37,346 nucleotides of DNA from Oscillospiraceae bacterium (lineage in GTDB: Bacteria; Bacillota; Clostridia; Oscillospirales; SIG627), in contig SVTC01000022.1 in assembly GCA_015063985.1 (NCBI GenBank), positions 1 to 37,346 on the forward strand. Reading direction: 5' to 3'. Below, in pieces: positions 5,987 through 14,218 of the stretch; within the stretch, counting starts at the first letter, position 1; every line of letters starts with the position of its first letter. A model generated the notes under the pieces. The model was not told the DNA's origin. It saw only the letters and a program-made list of their open reading frames with translations, and did no database searches. Position numbers and translations under genes: made by a program.

Positions 5987-6841
5987 ATGGGATTCAAAGA
6001 TTTTTTGAGATTTTTGTTTGATGAGTTAGTATCAAGCGGATATGAATATCAAGCAAAAAAAGACGCATTAGCTGATGAGATTATCAGCAAAGAGAAAAAG
6101 TACGGGCCCATTCGTAGCAAAGAGGACGCGGAACGTCTTGAAAGACAGCGCCAAGCTGTTGCAAAGGCAAAGGCATATAAAGAAAAGCGGGAACGTGAAG
6201 AAGCCGAAAAGTATAATACCTCAGAGGATGATGAAAAAGAGGATATATACGAGGAATATGAGGAATATAATCCCGATCAGTATTCTCAACAAGCATCAAC
6301 AACTTACGCATCTTCTTATGTTGATTCGTCAAGGTATAAGCTCCAGAAAGAAAAATATTCTGAGTTACTAAAAGAATTTGATATTAATCCATTAAAGTCT
6401 GAAATAGTTTTGAAAAGTGTACATGGCGCTGCAACCGATATAATAATGTACTTAAATCGTAGTTTCAATAATGCATCGGAATACTTTTTTGATGTTTGCG
6501 TAACTATGAGGTTAGAAAATAAGAGCTTATTTTATGCAACGCGAAACGATTTTCGTGTTCCTAATGAATATATTATTTTTGGTTTTGCTGAAAAAGGAGT
6601 ACATCATTTCGATAACGGCTTTGCTTTTACAGACAATTATTTTATATACAGAGCCAATGACAATAAAACTTTAAACATTCCCATAAGGGAGATTCAAACG
6701 GTTGCTCCCTATGGGAAAAGTGTTTTGGTTAATAATGTGGTTGTAGCCAACTCTTCATACTCACCGTTTTCAGCTAAATTGCTTGCTGATATTATAAATA
6801 TATACATAGTTAGAAGTTTAAAGTCAAAATTGTTAATTTAG
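5987..6841 (+). CDS. Unknown protein with charged N-terminus and PH-like C-terminal domain
   Basis: A 284-residue protein. GGAG at 5977-5980 sits 6 nt before the ATG at 5987, which I prefer over the ATG at 5975 that overlaps it. Residues ~20-110 are very rich in K, E and R and then in acidic residues and tyrosine (low complexity, probably coiled coil then disorder). The last ~100 residues alternate beta strands and end in a helix: GFAFTDNYFIYR, LNIPIREIQTV, VLVNNVVV, LLADIINIYI. This is the pattern of small bacterial PH-like domains. No membrane segment. It is followed by a 57-residue CxxC protein 19 nt downstream, presumably in the same transcript. Function unknown; the position behind a terminase tail suggests prophage or mobile-element cargo. 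Confidence 0.7.
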   Translation: MGFKDFLRFLFDELVSSGYEYQAKKDALADEIISKEKKYGPIRSKEDAERLERQRQAVAKAKAYKEKREREEAEKYNTSEDDEKEDIYEEYEEYNPDQYSQQASTTYASSYVDSSRYKLQKEKYSELLKEFDINPLKSEIVLKSVHGAATDIIMYLNRSFNNASEYFFDVCVTMRLENKSLFYATRNDFRVPNEYIIFGFAEKGVHHFDNGFAFTDNYFIYRANDNKTLNIPIREIQTVAPYGKSVLVNNVVVANSSYSPFSAKLLADIINIYIVRSLKSKLLI

Positions 6842-6860
6842 GAAAGGATTTAAGGATAAG

Positions 6861-7034
6861 ATGGGTATTGTAACAACAATTAAGTGGGTTGAGTACACAT
6901 GTTCATGTTGCGGGGCAATATCTCGAAGAAAAGAAGGAACCGGAAGGCCAGCACCTGGTTTTTGTCCCAGAAAAACAAAGCTTCCCAACGGACAATCAAG
7001 ACCCCACACATGGGTTGTGAATAGAAGGTATTAA
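6861..7034 (+). CDS. 57-residue protein with a CSCCG zinc-knuckle motif
   Basis: ATG at 6861, with AAGGAT 3-8 nt upstream, to TAA at 7034. It contains YTCSCCGAISRRKEG, a further FCPRK and a basic tail (HTWVVNRRY), so it has four cysteines, three of them clustered. It resembles a minimal zinc ribbon or a small nucleic-acid-binding protein. The 19-nt gap behind the PH-like gene and the absence of another promoter suggest co-transcription. No family recognised. Confidence 0.6.
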   Translation: MGIVTTIKWVEYTCSCCGAISRRKEGTGRPAPGFCPRKTKLPNGQSRPHTWVVNRRY

Positions 7035-7120
7035 GCTATCCCCCCTTTCACTCCTCATCGCTTAGGATCAAATACGAGAAGCTAAAAATGTGTATTGGAT
7101 TAAAAATGATATAATAACAA

Positions 7121-7160
7121 ATGCCGGACTGACTTTTTGATCAGCCCGGCATCATTTTTT
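7121..7160 (+). terminator. Terminator, family T2 (copy 1)
   Basis: ATGCCGG-A-CTGA, loop, TCAG-C-CCGGCAT, then CATTTTTT. The same element with its AATAACAA flank recurs at 8810-8846. Confidence 0.8.
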
Positions 7161-7197
7161 ACTCATTAACCTCCTCTGCGCAGTTTCATATGTTCTC

Positions 7198-7277
7198 AAA
7201 AAAATCACGGTAACAATTTTAAATTGATACCGTGATTTTTTCTGTATTTTTGTTATATTTAAGAAATACAGAAAAAA
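7198..7277. repeat. Two overlapping inverted repeats
   Basis: First: AAAAAATCACGGTA with TACCGTGATTTTTT (about 7198-7241), an A/T-flanked hairpin that could terminate on both strands. Second: TTTTTTCTGTATTT (7236-7249) with AAATACAGAAAAAA (7264-7277), a perfect 14-bp inverted repeat sharing the T-run of the first. The two structures exclude each other. They lie between the T2 terminator and the next promoter; this gap (7161-7351) has no gene. Confidence 0.7.
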
Positions 7278-7292
7278 TATTCAAAAAAACTA

Positions 7293-7321
7293 TTGACATA
7301 TATTGGAAAAAGGTGTAAGAT
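7293..7321 (+). promoter_or_regulatory. Promoter for the small-gene cassette
   Basis: TTGACA (7293-7298), 17-bp spacer, TAAGAT (7316-7321). Confidence 0.75.
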
Positions 7322-7351
7322 ATTATCGAAATAAATAACAAGGAGTTCAAT

Positions 7352-7582
7352 ATGAAAGACAAAGAAACAAATAGGGAACGATTTATTCGAATAGCTGAAT
7401 CAAGAACACAAAAGATTATTGATATGATAGAGCTACTTGGGAATTGCTCGAATCAATATAATTATGAGTACACTCAAAAAGATATAGATAAGATGTTTTC
7501 AGCGATTGACACCGCATTAAAAGCAAGCAAGGCGCGATTTACCACAGAAAACTCGACCAAAGATAATCGTTTCAGATTTTAA
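7352..7582 (+). CDS. Small conserved mobile-element protein (76 aa)
   Basis: A 76-residue protein with AAGGAG 5-9 nt ahead of the ATG. It reads RERFIRIAESRTQKIIDMI, then ELLGNCSNQYNYEYTQKDID and MFSAIDTALKASKARF. I recognise this as a short, all-helical protein family common on phages, plasmids and integrative elements of Bacillota, with the hallmark LGNxSNxxNYEYT; its function is not established. It has its own promoter and lies in the AT-rich accessory block, which supports a mobile-element origin. Confidence 0.75.
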   Translation: MKDKETNRERFIRIAESRTQKIIDMIELLGNCSNQYNYEYTQKDIDKMFSAIDTALKASKARFTTENSTKDNRFRF

Positions 7583-7597
7583 CGGAGGTGTTGTTTA

Positions 7598-7702
7598 ATG
7601 GGTTTAGATTATAAAAAACTTCTTCTTGACCTGTACAACGCGCCCAATGCAGACTCGTTATACAAGGTGATACTTTCTTATGGTTTAGATACTTCTGAGT
7701 AG
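7598..7702 (+). CDS. 34-residue small protein
   Basis: ATG at 7598 preceded by GGAGGTG at optimal distance; TAG at 7702. It reads MGLDYKKLLLDLYNAP, then ADSLYKVILSYGLDTSE: amphipathic, acidic, no membrane segment. It is 15 nt behind the 76-residue gene and likely in the same transcript. Only the strong ribosome binding site and context support it; no family recognised. Confidence 0.5.
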   Translation: MGLDYKKLLLDLYNAPNADSLYKVILSYGLDTSE

Positions 7703-7861
7703 AAAACACAAAAGGCCGGTGGTATATGGATAATATAACCGAGTGTTTGTTGGAAATTCCAGAAAAGCATATAATAGGTCTTGATTTTCAGGTAATCATT
7801 GTACAACTACTTTGTATAGTTGTATTGTGTACTAATATTAATTTAATGAGGTTAAAGAAAA

Positions 7862-8788
7862 ATGTATGTAGGCGAAAACATAGAAGTGAAATTTTTAGAT
7901 CAAATAGACGACGAAATGGCTCAAGTAGAAATAATTCAGAGTGGCGAGGTCGCTCTGTTAAGAACACATGGTGAATTGAAGCTTAGGAGAGACGGGGCAA
8001 TTAGAGCCTGGGTCATTCAAACCAATTATCATGGCAAAGTATTACTTGAAAATACTTATTTTGGAAAAAATGAAATTAAGACGTATACGGTACAGAAATA
8101 TTTAAAAGCAATCAACACCATTTTTTCCAACCCGTTAGAGACTATAGACAAGGATATAAGTCTATTAAAAGGAATGGTCAATCGATGCATCAAACTCGAT
8201 CAAGGAGATTGGTACACTACTTACAAACTCTTGGGTCGTCCCTCGTATGGAACTATGTCTAATTATGTGGAAGAGAGTCTTACTGTACGAAATGCATTGA
8301 GAAAAAAGAACTATGATGAATTGTATACCTTTAGAGACAAATACTCTTTTTTGCTAAAAACCGTAGAAGAGAATTTAAAAAAACGCTATATAAAACCTGA
8401 TGTGGAAGAAGAAACCGTAACAGAAGAAACTGTAGCAGAGGAAACTGTAACAGAAGAAACCGTAGCAGAGGAAACTGTAGCAGAGGAAACTGAAATTGTT
8501 GAGCCTCTGTCTGATCCCCAATGCGATCAGGAAGATACTCAAAGACCTGAACAGATTATTAAAGAACAAGCAGCACCCGAAACGAATAAGGTTGGCTCAC
8601 CCCACTCATTATTTTCAACAGCTTTAAATCTGATATTAGGAATTGCTGTTATTCTTTTTGGGGGATACGAAATAATCCGTCTTGTTCAAGGTAATCTCAC
8701 CGGATTTGATATTTTCATTTCTGTCATTATTATATCCTCGATTGGATATTTGGCGTATAACATTATCAATAAAAAGAATAAGAAATAA
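7862..8788 (+). CDS. Unknown protein with pentapeptide repeats and two C-terminal membrane segments
   Basis: A 308-residue protein. Residues ~1-175 form a soluble domain of mixed strands and helices with no recognised family. Residues ~183-210 are five near-perfect EETVT/EETVA pentapeptides encoded by 15-bp repeats. Residues ~210-245 are polar and probably disordered. Residues ~250-272 and ~280-300 are two membrane segments, and the protein ends in a basic tail. So it is a C-terminally anchored protein with a cytoplasmic or external domain on an acidic, length-variable stalk. The start is backed only by a weak AGG upstream. It ends at a T2 terminator. Its architecture mirrors the other accessory proteins here (domain plus charged linker plus membrane). 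Confidence 0.65.
   Translation: MYVGENIEVKFLDQIDDEMAQVEIIQSGEVALLRTHGELKLRRDGAIRAWVIQTNYHGKVLLENTYFGKNEIKTYTVQKYLKAINTIFSNPLETIDKDISLLKGMVNRCIKLDQGDWYTTYKLLGRPSYGTMSNYVEESLTVRNALRKKNYDELYTFRDKYSFLLKTVEENLKKRYIKPDVEEETVTEETVAEETVTEETVAEETVAEETEIVEPLSDPQCDQEDTQRPEQIIKEQAAPETNKVGSPHSLFSTALNLILGIAVILFGGYEIIRLVQGNLTGFDIFISVIIISSIGYLAYNIINKKNKK
8408..8491 (+). repeat. 15-bp tandem repeat inside the coding region
   Basis: Five full 15-bp units (GARGAAACYGTARCA type) starting at 8408, 8423, 8438, 8453 and 8468, plus a partial sixth. They encode EETV(T/A). The unit length is a multiple of three, so copy number can change without a frameshift. Confidence 0.85.
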
Positions 8789-8809
8789 TTAAAAATAACA
8801 TAATAACAA

Positions 8810-8846
8810 ATGCCGGACTGACATTTTAGATCAGTCCGGCATCATT
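8810..8846 (+). terminator. Terminator, family T2 (copy 2)
   Basis: TGCCGGACTGA, loop, TCAGTCCGGCA, then TCATTATT. The stem is perfect, and it has the same flank as copy 1 at 7121. Confidence 0.75.
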
Positions 8847-8880
8847 ATTCTGTGTTTTATGGGAAAACGTGACAAATATG

Positions 8881-8908
8881 TTGAAATTTTGAATATTTGC
8901 GGTATAAT
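8881..8908 (+). promoter_or_regulatory. Promoter with no protein gene behind it
   Basis: TTGAAA (8881-8886), 16-bp spacer, TATAAT (8903-8908). The next plus-strand feature is the T1 terminator at 9023. Confidence 0.65.
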
Positions 8909-8914
8909 TACTGT

Positions 8915-9066
8915 GTATATGTATCTGTTACTACATAAGTTGTGTAGAGAAATACAGTTAGTAAGTTCTAACGGAATATCTCCCAAATATATTTACTTTT
9001 AACGAATTTTATGGTAAAAAACAGCCGAACAGCCTGCGAAAAAGCAAGTTGTTCGGCAATTTTTTA
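8915..9066 (+). ncRNA. Putative small RNA between promoter and terminator
   Basis: The promoter at 8881-8908 and the hairpin at 9023-9057 followed by a T-run delimit a transcript of ~150 nt. It contains a small hairpin, GTTAG-TAAGTT-CTAAC (about 8958-8973). The only ORF is 27 codons (8919-9002), starting 3-4 nt after the expected start site without a ribosome binding site. So the transcript is either a small RNA or encodes a leaderless peptide. Its end overlaps the 3' end of nrdR on the other strand. Confidence 0.4.
9023..9065. terminator. Terminator, family T1 (copy 2), bidirectional; nrdR terminator
   Basis: GCCGAACA (9024-9031) pairs with TGTTCGGC (9050-9057) as in copy 1. Plus-strand reading is followed by AATTTTTT, minus-strand reading by TGTTTTTT. 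On the minus strand it directly follows the nrdR stop codon. Confidence 0.8.
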
Positions 9067-9519
9067 TACTTCCTTCAAAAGGGCCTTTAATTCATCCATA
9101 AAGGTATTAACGTCCTTAAACTGTCTATAAACAGAAGCAAAGCGAACGTATGCAACCTCATCAAGATCCTTTAATTTTTCCATAACCAAGGTACCGATCT
9201 GATCGGAGTTTACCTCGTTTATATTCTGATTGGAAAGAGCAAGCTCAACCTCGTTGACGGTTTTTTCCATCTGAGAAAGGCTGACGGGTCTTTTCTCGCA
9301 GGCTCTGACGATACCGTTGAGGATCTTGGTTCTGTCGAACACCTGCCTGGAGCCGTCCTTTTTGACAACCATCAACGGAATCTCTTCAACTCTTTCGTAT
9401 GTAGTGAAGCGCTTTTGGCATTCGGAGCACTCACGTCTTCTTCTTATTGCTACTCCCTCTTCCGTGGAACGGGAATCGAGCACCTTGCTGTCACTGCAGC
9501 CGCAATTTGGACACTTCAT
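9064..9519 (-). CDS. nrdR: Transcriptional repressor NrdR
   Basis: A 151-residue regulator of ribonucleotide reductase genes. It binds NrdR boxes when its ATP-cone is loaded with dATP, so it reads the nucleotide pool. The zinc ribbon has C3, C6, C31 and C34 with the family's RRRRECxxCxxRFTTYE motif. The ATP-cone follows at ~49-139 ([20 protein letters not shown]). Length is standard. It lies 14 nt downstream of vanY on the same strand and is probably co-transcribed from the vanY promoter. No NrdR box was searched for exhaustively in the window. Confidence 0.97.
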   Translation of the reverse strand: MKCPNCGCSDSKVLDSRSTEEGVAIRRRRECSECQKRFTTYERVEEIPLMVVKKDGSRQVFDRTKILNGIVRACEKRPVSLSQMEKTVNEVELALSNQNINEVNSDQIGTLVMEKLKDLDEVAYVRFASVYRQFKDVNTFMDELKALLKEV

Positions 9520-9533
9520 AATCTTTCTCCTTA

Positions 9534-10511
9534 TCAGGCTTTATCGCCATACATGGCAAAATATTCATCCAAAACAAGATTATTTTCGTAAAGGAAGGCA
9601 GCCAATTCCTCGCCTACGTATCTGAAATGCCATTCCTCGGTCTTATAGCCGGTGATATGGTTCTTATCCTCCAGATAGCTTATAACAAAGCCGTACTTAT
9701 GGATATTTTCCTTTGCCCACAAATACTCTTGGGACTGACCGAACTTATTATAGGCATATTTATCGGTGCATACGTCTATCGCAAGCCCCGTCTGATGCTC
9801 GGAATGTCCGGGACGTGCACTGTAGGTATCCACCAGATAAACGGGATCGTTCTTACAGTAGTTTGTGTAGAGCATATCCTGATAGGAATAGCTTCTGTAG
9901 CCCGAATATCCGCGAATAACGTAACCAAGCTTCAATGCATCCTCTGCCATCCTTTCAAAGGCGGCGGCGGCATCGGCACGAAGCTTTACACTTCCCTTTC
10001 TGTCCGGATAGCAATGCTCCAGCGCCACAAGATCCGAGGGAACGTAATCTGCGGGAAGACTACGGTATTTATTGACCTGAACCTGAAAAGATGCAGGATC
10101 GTCAATGGGAGTAATTACGGAATAAAACTCTCTGTCTATACCTATATTCACATTCTTCACCACCGTTTGTGCGTCAAGCTCGGGATTATTTTGCTGATAG
10201 CTTTCATACCTTTCTCTCAGCTCTACGTCATATCCCAGGCTTGCCTCGTAGGCGTCAAGCGTAGGAGCCTGCTGGGTGGTCTCGGGGGGCAAGGTCTCGG
10301 GAGAGGTTACAGCCTCAGCCGTGGTCTGCTCCTCGGTGAGAGTCTGAGTCTGAGTCTGCGCTCCCTGGCTCTCTTGCCCGGTCACGGTCTCGGTATTATC
10401 GCCGCCCGCGGGAGCCGTGTAAAACATTTCCCACAGCATTACGGCAAAAAGCACCACGCAAGCCGCAAGCAAGGTCAGAAAAAGATATCGGGGTTTATTA
10501 TTTGAATTCAT
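9534..10511 (-). CDS. VanY-type D-alanyl-D-alanine carboxypeptidase
   Basis: A 325-residue membrane-anchored zinc peptidase that trims the terminal D-Ala from peptidoglycan stem peptides. Residues ~10-30 form an uncleaved signal anchor. Residues ~31-85 are a T/Q/E-rich extracellular linker. The catalytic domain (~150-320) has the M15 motifs SGYRSYSYQ (203-211), [10 protein letters not shown] (237-246, zinc ligands H239 and D246) and EWH (293-295, catalytic E and zinc-binding H). The Gln/Thr-rich linker is long for the family. A strong promoter lies just upstream, within the gap after parC. There is no vanHAX cassette nearby, so this looks like normal cell-wall maintenance rather than glycopeptide resistance. 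Confidence 0.92.
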   Translation of the reverse strand: MNSNNKPRYLFLTLLAACVVLFAVMLWEMFYTAPAGGDNTETVTGQESQGAQTQTQTLTEEQTTAEAVTSPETLPPETTQQAPTLDAYEASLGYDVELRERYESYQQNNPELDAQTVVKNVNIGIDREFYSVITPIDDPASFQVQVNKYRSLPADYVPSDLVALEHCYPDRKGSVKLRADAAAAFERMAEDALKLGYVIRGYSGYRSYSYQDMLYTNYCKNDPVYLVDTYSARPGHSEHQTGLAIDVCTDKYAYNKFGQSQEYLWAKENIHKYGFVISYLEDKNHITGYKTEEWHFRYVGEELAAFLYENNLVLDEYFAMYGDKA

Positions 10512-10544
10512 TTTTTTATTACCTTTTTAAACTTTATACCCTAT

Positions 10545-10573
10545 ATTATATTCCAAAAAGAGTATTTGGTCAA
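10545..10573 (-). promoter_or_regulatory. Promoter for vanY-nrdR
   Basis: Minus strand: TTGACC (10573-10568), 17-bp spacer, TATAAT (10550-10545). It starts only 3 bp after the parC stop codon. Confidence 0.75.
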
Positions 10574-10576
10574 GTA

Positions 10577-12793
10577 TCAGAAAGTAAATTTCTTCAAAGC
10601 ATCTTCCCTATCGCCGTCATTCAAAAGCACACCGGGTGTGGGGATCTTGATCTTATTGTAACGGCTGAGGGTCTTATCCTTATCGCTTATCGCAAAGGCT
10701 TCGGCGATGCGGTCGTTTTTCTTAAGTGCCACAACACTTACACCTGCGGCGGTCCTGGTGCTCTTGAAGGGGATCAACGAGGCTTTTACCATAAGAGCTC
10801 TGCCCTGCTCACTGCGAATGAATATCTGCTTATCCTCACCCTTGGGACAGAATACCATACCTGCCACCGGGCTGGCATCGCTGAACGCCGCGGTAAGACG
10901 TCTTCTGTTATTCTTTGTTTTGAAGCCCTCGGTAGAGATGGTTACACCCTTTCCGTTTTGGAAGATCAAGGTAAGCCTTGAATCAAAATCGGTCTCGGGG
11001 GCAAAGAACACCACCCTCTCATCCTTTTCAAATTCAAGCTTAGCGGGAACGTATTCGCCCAGACTCGATGCCTTAAGGCTTTCAAAGTCGTCAAGCCTTG
11101 CCTTATACACCTGAGCCTTATCGGTAAAGAACAAAAGCTCGCATTTGCTGGAAAGCTCGCCCTCAAAGACTATTCTGTCGCCCTCCTTGAGCTTATGAGC
11201 ATCGCTCTGGCGGATAGACTGAAGGGATATCCTCTTAAAATACCCCTCCTCGGTCATGACCGCATAGGCGGTGTACTCCTCCACCTCAGGCTCTGCACTG
11301 ACGTTGAGCTTATCCTCGTATACGATACGGGTCTTTCTTTCTATGCCATATTTTTTCTTGATCTGCTTGAGCTGTCTGATAATGAGGTTATTGAGCTTTC
11401 TGGTGCTCTTGAGTATCTCCTCCAGCTCCTCGATCTCATCTCGCAGGTTGGATCTTTCGTCGGTCCTGCGAATGATATGCTCCTTATTGAGGTTTCTCAG
11501 CTTGATCTCACAAACGTATTCAGCCTGAATACGGTCTATATCAAAGCCCTCCATAAGATTTGGAACAACGTCTCTTTCATTTTCCGTATGGCGGATTATT
11601 TTTATCGCCTTATCGATATCCAGAAGGATCTTTGCAAGGCCGTCCAGCAAATGAAGCTTATCCTGCTTCTGGGTAAGATCGAAGAAAAGCTCCCTCTTAA
11701 GGCACTCGCTTCTGAAGGCGTGCCATTCGGTGATAATGCTCTTCACGCCCAAAAGCCTCGGAACCGCACTGATGAGGACGTTGAAGTTGCAGGAGAAATC
11801 ATCCTCAAGGGTGGTAAGCTTGAAAAGACGGGTCATCAGCTTATGGGGATCGACACCTCTCTTGGTATCGATAGCAAGCTTAAGGCCGTTGATATCAGTT
11901 TCGTCTCTGACATCGGCTATCTCCTTTATCTTGCCCTCCTTGCAAAGCTTGACTATTCTGTTGACTATTGCATCCACCGTTGTGGAATAAGGGATCTGGG
12001 TGACCTCTATGGTATTTCCCGTCACAGTGTACACACTTCTCAGCTTAAAGGAGCCTCTGCCCGTTTCGTAGATCTGGCGGATCTGCTCACGGTCGTATAT
12101 AAGCTCTGCGCCCGTGGAAAAATCGGGGGCGGGCAAAAGAGAATAGATATCGCAATCCGGATCCTCTATAAGTGCAATGGTGGTGTCGCAGATCTCTGCC
12201 AGATTAAAGGAGCAGATCTTGCTGGCAAGACCTACCGCAATACCCATATTGGGAGTAACCAAAATATTGGGAAAGCTTGTGGGAAGAAGAGTGGGCTCCT
12301 TCATTGTGGCATCGTAGTTATCCACAAAGTCAACGCTGTCCTTTTCTATACCCGAGAAAAGCTCACTGCAGATAGGATCGAGCCTGACCTCGGTATACCT
12401 GCTTGCGGCGTAAGCCATTTCCGAATACTGCTTTCCGAAGCTTCCCTTGGAATCCACAAAGGGATGAAGCAAGGCCTCGTTACCTCTGGTCAGACGCACC
12501 ATCGTTTCGTAAATGGCAGCATCGCCATGGGGATTGAGCTTCATCGTCTGACCCACAACGTTGGCAGACTTTGTTCTTTGAGAATTCAAAAGTCCCATTT
12601 TATACATTGTATAAAGCAGCTTTCTGTGAGCGGGCTTGAAGCCGTCGATCTCCGGAATAGCTCTGGAAATGATCACGCTCATACTGTAGGGCATATAGTT
12701 ATCTATAAGGGTAGTGGTTATCGGCTGATCGGTTATCACCGCTTCCGGGAGCTGGGAGCCCTCCTTGGGCTTTGTCTTTTTGGCTTTTGCCAT
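10577..12793 (-). CDS. parC: DNA topoisomerase IV subunit A / GyrA-like protein
   Basis: A 738-residue type IIA topoisomerase subunit that forms the DNA gate. It partners with a GyrB/ParE-type ATPase not present here. The N-terminal region has the winged-helix gate ([14 protein letters not shown]) and the quinolone-determining helix HGDAAIYE (89-96). The active-site tyrosine is in SRYTEVRL (Y133). A coiled-coil arm follows at ~370-470. The C-terminus is a degenerate beta-propeller without a GyrA-box, which favours a ParC-like role. The usual serine of the quinolone helix is Ala92. The ATG directly follows the hflX stop codon (0-nt gap, ribosome binding site inside hflX), so the two are translationally coupled. 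Confidence 0.9.
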   Translation of the reverse strand: MAKAKKTKPKEGSQLPEAVITDQPITTTLIDNYMPYSMSVIISRAIPEIDGFKPAHRKLLYTMYKMGLLNSQRTKSANVVGQTMKLNPHGDAAIYETMVRLTRGNEALLHPFVDSKGSFGKQYSEMAYAASRYTEVRLDPICSELFSGIEKDSVDFVDNYDATMKEPTLLPTSFPNILVTPNMGIAVGLASKICSFNLAEICDTTIALIEDPDCDIYSLLPAPDFSTGAELIYDREQIRQIYETGRGSFKLRSVYTVTGNTIEVTQIPYSTTVDAIVNRIVKLCKEGKIKEIADVRDETDINGLKLAIDTKRGVDPHKLMTRLFKLTTLEDDFSCNFNVLISAVPRLLGVKSIITEWHAFRSECLKRELFFDLTQKQDKLHLLDGLAKILLDIDKAIKIIRHTENERDVVPNLMEGFDIDRIQAEYVCEIKLRNLNKEHIIRRTDERSNLRDEIEELEEILKSTRKLNNLIIRQLKQIKKKYGIERKTRIVYEDKLNVSAEPEVEEYTAYAVMTEEGYFKRISLQSIRQSDAHKLKEGDRIVFEGELSSKCELLFFTDKAQVYKARLDDFESLKASSLGEYVPAKLEFEKDERVVFFAPETDFDSRLTLIFQNGKGVTISTEGFKTKNNRRRLTAAFSDASPVAGMVFCPKGEDKQIFIRSEQGRALMVKASLIPFKSTRTAAGVSVVALKKNDRIAEAFAISDKDKTLSRYNKIKIPTPGVLLNDGDREDALKKFTF

Positions 12794-14113
12794 TTATTCG
12801 GTCTCCTTTTGTTGGTCTAACAGATACTGTCGGTACATTCCAATGGTTCTGGCATCGCATACAGCGTCCACAACGGCGTTGGCGTTTTCATCATATTCCA
12901 CGTTCTCTACCGTGGAGGTCTTGTAAAGGTAATTGAGCTTGCCGTGATCCCTTGGCGGAAACATAAAGCTTACTCTGCGCTTTCTGTTAGAAAGCTTTTC
13001 TTCTATAAGGGAAAGAAGATCATCTATCCCCTCTCCCGTTACCGCCGAGACCTTGACACAGTCCGAATCCAGATAAAAGCCCGACATAACACCGACGGAT
13101 TCGGGCTTATCGCACTGATTGAAAACGTTTATTCTTTCCGCACAGGGAATACCTCTGCGCTTGAAAAGATCGCCGATCACCTCGTTTGTGACCTTGAAGC
13201 GTTTCAGAAGCTCGGGATCTGACGAATCAAAAACACAAAGCAAAAGATCGGCATAGCAGACCTCGTCAAGGGTGGATTTAAAAGCATCCACAAGATGGTG
13301 AGGCAAGCGATCCACAAAGCCTACCGTATCGGTAAGGAGCACCTCTCCCGCCTCGGGAAGACGCAGCCTTCTTGTGGTAGGATCCAGGGTGGCAAAAAGC
13401 TTGTCGGCACAAAGGATATCGGAGCCTGTGAGCTTATTGAGCAAGGTGGATTTACCGGCATTGGTATATCCCGCTATCGCTATCTGTACGATGCCCGACT
13501 TTTCCCGACTTTTTCTCTGCGTGGCCCTCTTGCCCTCCAGCTCCTTGAGCTGATGCTCCAGGGCGCTTATGCGCTCCCTTGCCCTTCTTCTGTCAAGCTC
13601 CAGCTTGGACTCACCAGGGCCTCTGGTGCCGATGCCTCCTCCCAGCCTTGAAAGATCCTTTGACGAATGTATAAGACGGGGGATGGAATATTTGAGCTCG
13701 GCTATCTCGACCTGCAGCATACCCTCGCCGGTTTTTGCGCTGGCGGCAAATATATCCAGAATAAGCATAGTTCTGTCTATCACGCGAACGTCTTCCGAAA
13801 GGGCATTTTCAACGTTTCTGATCTGCATCGGACTAAGCTCAAGATCGAAGATGACAAGATCGGCACCGGTATTGACACAAAGCTCGTTAAGCTCCAAAAG
13901 CTTGCCCTTGCCGATGCAGGTCGCCGAATCCGGTCTTTCTCTTGCCTGGATCAGATAAGCCGCCGTTTTTGCTCCCGCGGTATCCGCAAGGCGCTCAAGC
14001 TCCCTGAGAGAGCTTTCAACGTCAGTGCCGTCATCAAGATCAAGACTGACCAGAACAGCGACCGCTTTGTTGCCGTCATCCTCGGAAAATACGTCGTTTA
14101 CGTTAAGCTCCAA
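12794..14113 (-). CDS. hflX: GTPase HflX
   Basis: A 439-residue ribosome-associated GTPase that splits stalled or stressed 70S ribosomes. The N-terminal HflX domain contains the glycine-rich GGGIGTRGPGESKLE (158-172). The G domain has GYTNAGKS (215-222), DTVGF (262-266) and a G4 motif reading NQCDK in place of the usual NKxD form. The start is TTG (14113-14111) with GGAGG 9 nt upstream. It is read with parC immediately downstream. An rpmE terminator lies upstream at 14142-14170, but no clear promoter is visible in the 28-bp gap, so hflX may depend on readthrough or an unrecognised promoter. Confidence 0.95.
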   Translation of the reverse strand: MELNVNDVFSEDDGNKAVAVLVSLDLDDGTDVESSLRELERLADTAGAKTAAYLIQARERPDSATCIGKGKLLELNELCVNTGADLVIFDLELSPMQIRNVENALSEDVRVIDRTMLILDIFAASAKTGEGMLQVEIAELKYSIPRLIHSSKDLSRLGGGIGTRGPGESKLELDRRRARERISALEHQLKELEGKRATQRKSREKSGIVQIAIAGYTNAGKSTLLNKLTGSDILCADKLFATLDPTTRRLRLPEAGEVLLTDTVGFVDRLPHHLVDAFKSTLDEVCYADLLLCVFDSSDPELLKRFKVTNEVIGDLFKRRGIPCAERINVFNQCDKPESVGVMSGFYLDSDCVKVSAVTGEGIDDLLSLIEEKLSNRKRRVSFMFPPRDHGKLNYLYKTSTVENVEYDENANAVVDAVCDARTIGMYRQYLLDQQKETE

Positions 14114-14141
14114 AATAGTCTTCCTCCTTTATCATTAATCG

Positions 14142-14170
14142 AAAAAGCGGTACACAAACGTGCACCGCTT
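14142..14170 (-). terminator. rpmE terminator
   Basis: Minus strand: GCGGTGCAC, GTTT, GTGTACCGC (one G-T pair), then five T. A second small hairpin (GCGCACC/GGTGTGC, around 14176-14193) precedes it. Confidence 0.8.
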
Positions 14171-14218
14171 ATCCTCGCACACCTCGGTGCGCGCAAAAAA
14201 CACTGTTCCTTAAAAGCC

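Noticed and set aside
7726-7974. 82-codon plus-strand ORF with a hydrophobic stretch near its start
   Set aside because: Only the first ~45 codons look protein-like. The rest overlaps the better-supported gene starting at 7862 in another frame, and there is no good ribosome binding site. A truncated small membrane protein is possible but unsupported.
9534-10511. VanY gene as part of a vancomycin resistance cluster
   Set aside because: No vanH, vanA/B-type ligase, vanX or vanRS genes nearby; the gene is coupled to nrdR, so it is a housekeeping carboxypeptidase.
10502-12820. Long plus-strand ORFs opposite parC, dnaK and hflX (for example 11195-12820 and 33504-35042)
   Set aside because: They are antisense shadows of strongly conserved genes, lack ribosome binding sites and have no protein-family features.
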